Positions 13,481 to 15,574 of a stretch of DNA of 15,574 bases are shown piece after piece (within the stretch, counting starts at the first letter, position 1; every line of letters starts with the position of its first letter). The stretch covers positions 1 to 15,574 of the forward strand of contig JAEYOV010000081.1 in the NCBI GenBank assembly GCA_023411395.1. The letters run 5' to 3'. This stretch comes from Bacillota bacterium (GTDB lineage: Bacteria; Bacillota; Clostridia; Christensenellales; Aristaeellaceae). A program made the position numbers and the translations under genes. The notes under the pieces were generated by a model. It was given only the letters and a program-made list of their open reading frames with translations. It made no database searches and had not been told where the DNA came from.

Positions 13481-13956
13481 TGCGCTTGTTCCCCTGCTTC
13501 TTGTGGTGTAATAAGCTCCAATACCACCTGGTTGGGCAAACAAATAATCATGTTTCCCAAAACCCGCGTATCGCGGTTGTCAAGGCTTACAGTACCCTGG
13601 TGGATACAATTCTGATTATCGCAGTTGGCCCTTTCCATATACGCGCTGTCACGGTCCACATGAAACACATTTTCCCGGCCGTCCGCCTGGCGCAGGCGGT
13701 AGGAAGTCTCTTTGGTAAGCGGCAGCGGGCGGTAGCGCGTATTCCCCATCGTCAGCACAAGATAGGCAATCACATCCTCCCGGACGGCTTCCAAGGGCGC
13801 GGCCGTTTGGCCGGGCGGCGTCACCTCCGTCAGCACGCGCAGGGGGTCGTTCCCGCCCGGCACGCCCAGACGGATGCCGCTTCTGGTAAGTACAAACAAG
13901 CCCAGCGCCAGCAGCAGCGCAATGACGATGATCAGCCAATCCTTGCGTTTGAACAT
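13477..13956 (-). CDS. eetA: EetA-like NusG domain II protein
   Basis: A 159-residue protein with one N-terminal membrane segment (residues 7-23) and an outward-facing NusG_II domain (PF07009). The hallmark is visible: two cysteines (112 and 117) in A-N-C-D-N-Q-N-C-I-H-Q-G, then a third (139) in I-I-C-L-P-N-Q-V-V. These conserved cysteines may hold a redox centre or disulfide; that is inferred. Its partner EetB is encoded immediately downstream with a GTGA overlap, and both are part of the Listeria FLEET locus, where they are thought to help pass electrons from quinone to extracytoplasmic flavoproteins. ATG at 13956 follows AAAGGA at 9 nt, 21 bp after the nfo stop, so it is co-transcribed with the DNA-repair gene upstream. 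The name rests on family and pairing. Confidence 0.87.
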   Translation of the reverse strand: MFKRKDWLIIVIALLLALGLFVLTRSGIRLGVPGGNDPLRVLTEVTPPGQTAAPLEAVREDVIAYLVLTMGNTRYRPLPLTKETSYRLRQADGRENVFHVDRDSAYMERANCDNQNCIHQGTVSLDNRDTRVLGNMIICLPNQVVLELITPQEAGEQAQ

Positions 13957-13977
13957 GCGGTGACATCCTTTTTGCTT

Positions 13978-14811
13978 TTATTCCCTGTACACGCTGCGCA
14001 ACAGCGCGATTTCCTTTTGATATCCCTCCACCTCGTTGGGCGTCTCCAGGTAGAAGGGCAGGCTGCGCAGCGCCGGATGGTTGATGATGCGGGTCAATGC
14101 CTCCAGGCCGAGATATCCTTCACCGATCTTCTCGTGCCTGTCCTTGCGGCTGCCGAAGGGATTCTTCGTATCGTTGATGTGAATGGCCCGAAGCCTGTTA
14201 AGCCCGATTACCTTGTCAAACTGTGTCAGCACGCCGTCCAGATCATTGATTACATCATACCCCGCGTCATGCACATGGCAGGTATCCAGGCATACGCCAA
14301 GCTTATCTGTAAGGTTCACCCGGTCAATGATCGCCCGGAGTTCCTCAAAGGTTCCGCCCACCTCACTGCCCTTGCCGGACATGGTCTCCAAAAGCACCAG
14401 GGTGGTCATCTCCGGCCATAAAATTTCGTTGAGCATCTCCGATATCAGGCGTATGCCCTCCTCCGGCCCCTGCTGCACATGGCTGCCGGGGTGGAAGTTG
14501 TACATGCTGCCGGGGGTATATTCCATTCGGCGCAAATCATCCGCCATGGTGTTGCGGGCAAACTCCCGCGTGGCATCACTGGCGGCGCTGGCATTGAGCG
14601 TATAAGGCGCGTGTGCCAGGATTTTGCAGAAATTATGCGCTCGGGCCAGTTCCAGAAAAGCGGCAACGTCCTTGGGATCAATCTCCTTGGCCGCGCCGCC
14701 CCTGGGATTTCTTGTGAAAAACTGAAAGGTGTTGGCATCTATTTGCACCGCTTCCTGCCCCATATGCAGGTAGCCTTTGGAAGAGGAGAGGTGGCATCCG
14801 ATATTCAGCAT
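13978..14811 (-). CDS. nfo: Endonuclease IV (AP endonuclease, deoxyribonuclease IV)
   Basis: A 277-residue TIM-barrel enzyme that cuts DNA 5' to abasic sites in base-excision repair. All nine trinuclear zinc ligands are present at spacings like E. coli Nfo: His67, His107, Glu142, Asp176, His179, His211, Asp224, His226 and Glu256 (in L-A-H-A-P-Y, N-F-H-P-G-S, L-L-E-T-M, C-L-D-T-C-H, I-H-I-N-D, K-D-R-H and Y-L-E-T-P). Start is ATG at 14811 with GGGAGG 8 nt upstream; a longer frame to 14832 has no ribosome site and overlaps the previous gene. It is 17 bp after the pentapeptide gene and 21 bp before eetA, so it lies inside one operon. Its pairing with redox genes may be incidental, or may reflect oxidative-damage defence. 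Confidence 0.95.
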   Translation of the reverse strand: MLNIGCHLSSSKGYLHMGQEAVQIDANTFQFFTRNPRGGAAKEIDPKDVAAFLELARAHNFCKILAHAPYTLNASAASDATREFARNTMADDLRRMEYTPGSMYNFHPGSHVQQGPEEGIRLISEMLNEILWPEMTTLVLLETMSGKGSEVGGTFEELRAIIDRVNLTDKLGVCLDTCHVHDAGYDVINDLDGVLTQFDKVIGLNRLRAIHINDTKNPFGSRKDRHEKIGEGYLGLEALTRIINHPALRSLPFYLETPNEVEGYQKEIALLRSVYRE

Positions 14812-14828
14812 GGCTGTTCCTCCCAAAA

Positions 14829-15470
14829 TCATTCGTCCTGTTCCTTAATGACAAGCCCCAACAGCGCGGCCAGTTCCGCCGCCTGCGGGACGGTAACAAC
14901 GGCGCCCTTTACATCCGGCAGCGTTATTTGAATCCCCTGAAGCTGGCAGGTGCGCAAATCGATATCCTTCAAAGGCGTCTGCTGGAAAAGCGACTGCTGC
15001 AAAACACATATTTCAAAGGACGCTGTCAGCCGGCATCTTAAAAAAGAGGCGTTTGGAAGCCTGCACTTTTCGAAGGCCGTGTCCAGCACCTTGCTGTCTG
15101 CAAAATTCACATAGCCGCCGCTTACATCGCAAAAGCGCACATGGCGCAGGGAAGCTTCCACAAAGTCCGCCCCCATCAGCTTGCAGCCCTGGAACGTAAC
15201 CCGCTGGAAGGCCGCCTTCGTAAAATCGCAATTGGAAAAATCGCAGGCTTCGAATACCGCGTCGCGGAATCCCGCCTGCTCCAAACGGCAGCCGGAGAAA
15301 TCGCATTTCACGAACCGGGACCTGAGTACATCCAAGCCCTTCAAATTTTCTCCGGCATAGCTTTCGCCTGTAAAAACGCACTCCTCCACCCGTTCTTCCA
15401 CGGACAGCTTGTCCAGCAAGTCAGCGGAATCGAGCAGGTTTTCAGGTAGTTCCGGCGGAAAAATATTCAT
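14829..15470 (-). CDS. Pentapeptide-repeat protein (Qnr-sized)
   Basis: A 213-residue protein. Residues about 30-190 are built from pentapeptide repeats A/C-[D/N/x]-[F/L]-x-x, for example C-D-F-S-G-C-R-L-E-Q-A-G-F, giving a right-handed quadrilateral beta-helix. The C-terminal segment (V-P-Q-A-A-E-L-A-A-L-L-G-L-V-I) resembles the dimerisation end of Qnr/McbG-type proteins, and the length is close to theirs. Those proteins mimic DNA and protect gyrase from quinolones or microcin B17; whether this one does so cannot be told. It has many cysteines, and no signal peptide or membrane segment. It is the first gene of an operon with nfo, eetA and eetB. The ATG at 15470 has only a weak, distant AAAGGA. 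Confidence 0.85.
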   Translation of the reverse strand: MNIFPPELPENLLDSADLLDKLSVEERVEECVFTGESYAGENLKGLDVLRSRFVKCDFSGCRLEQAGFRDAVFEACDFSNCDFTKAAFQRVTFQGCKLMGADFVEASLRHVRFCDVSGGYVNFADSKVLDTAFEKCRLPNASFLRCRLTASFEICVLQQSLFQQTPLKDIDLRTCQLQGIQITLPDVKGAVVTVPQAAELAALLGLVIKEQDE

Positions 15471-15504
15471 ACGGTTGGCGGTTCCTTTGCAAATGGAATG
15501 ATTT

Positions 15505-15510
15505 ATTGTA
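15505..15510 (-). promoter_or_regulatory. Possible -10 of the pentapeptide-nfo-eetAB operon
   Basis: TACAAT on the minus strand, about 35 nt before the ATG at 15470. No good -35 lies at the right distance, so this is weak evidence on its own. Confidence 0.3.
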
Positions 15511-15574
15511 CCACATTCCGGCCATAACCCGCCAGATTTTATGAAAAAAAGACAGAGGGCCTGCGGAAAATGAG

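Noticed and set aside
13453..14421. Long plus-strand frame opposite eetA and nfo
   Set aside because: Shadow; both minus-strand genes have full motif sets and ribosome sites.
14829..15470. Annotating the pentapeptide protein as a quinolone-resistance (qnr) gene
   Set aside because: Length and C-terminus are similar, but sequence alone does not establish gyrase protection and such chromosomal proteins are common.

Overview
The window looks like a piece of a Clostridia-type Bacillota chromosome (moderately GC-rich). This is inferred from strong AGGAGG-type ribosome binding sites, textbook TTGACA/TATAAT promoters, intrinsic terminators, a tRNA-Lys, and the gene families present (EetA/EetB-type pair, FMN_bind proteins, Nfo, LarA). 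No rRNA, CRISPR array or intact mobile element is seen. Species cannot be named from this alone.

Layout. (1) 1-790, minus: start of a secreted peptidoglycan-binding/SH3 protein that runs off the left edge, with its own promoter and a leader of about 210 nt. (2) 791-1702: no intact protein gene; it holds the decayed C-terminus of a tyrosine integrase, paired hairpins, an 11-bp tandem repeat and a tRNA-Lys(CTT) with its promoter and terminator, together looking like the scar of an element that integrated at the tRNA 3' end. (3) 1804-5054, minus: an ABC-2 exporter operon (ATPase, two permeases), divergent from a NarL/DesR-type two-component system (5224-6917, plus); a 6-2-6 palindrome between them is the obvious candidate operator. 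(4) 6970-7806, minus: a SAM-dependent methyltransferase behind a leader of about 245 nt with mutually exclusive hairpins, a probable transcription-attenuation switch of unidentified class. (5) 8123-9397, minus: a LarA-type nickel-pincer racemase with all cofactor ligands conserved. (6) 9498-11711, minus: an RnfG-anchored protein with six FMN-binding domains, each with a D-x-x-[SA]-G-A-T flavinylation motif, behind a leader of about 340 nt. (7) 12306-12851, plus: a small secreted protein with a variant flavinylation motif (S-G-S-T), a strong promoter and biased codons. (8) 12962-15470, minus: operon pentapeptide-repeat protein, endonuclease IV, EetA (NusG-II domain), EetB (Gx family).

How the parts fit. 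Regions 6-8 form the most interesting unit: a flavin-based extracytoplasmic electron-transfer module. EetA/EetB are the membrane partners known from the Listeria FLEET pathway, the six-flavin protein would be a membrane-tethered flavin wire, and the small secreted protein a possible terminal carrier. The flavin transferase (ApbE), the NADH dehydrogenase (Ndh2) and a quinone pathway are not in the window and would have to lie elsewhere. The exporter plus two-component system is a separate self-contained sensing/efflux unit.
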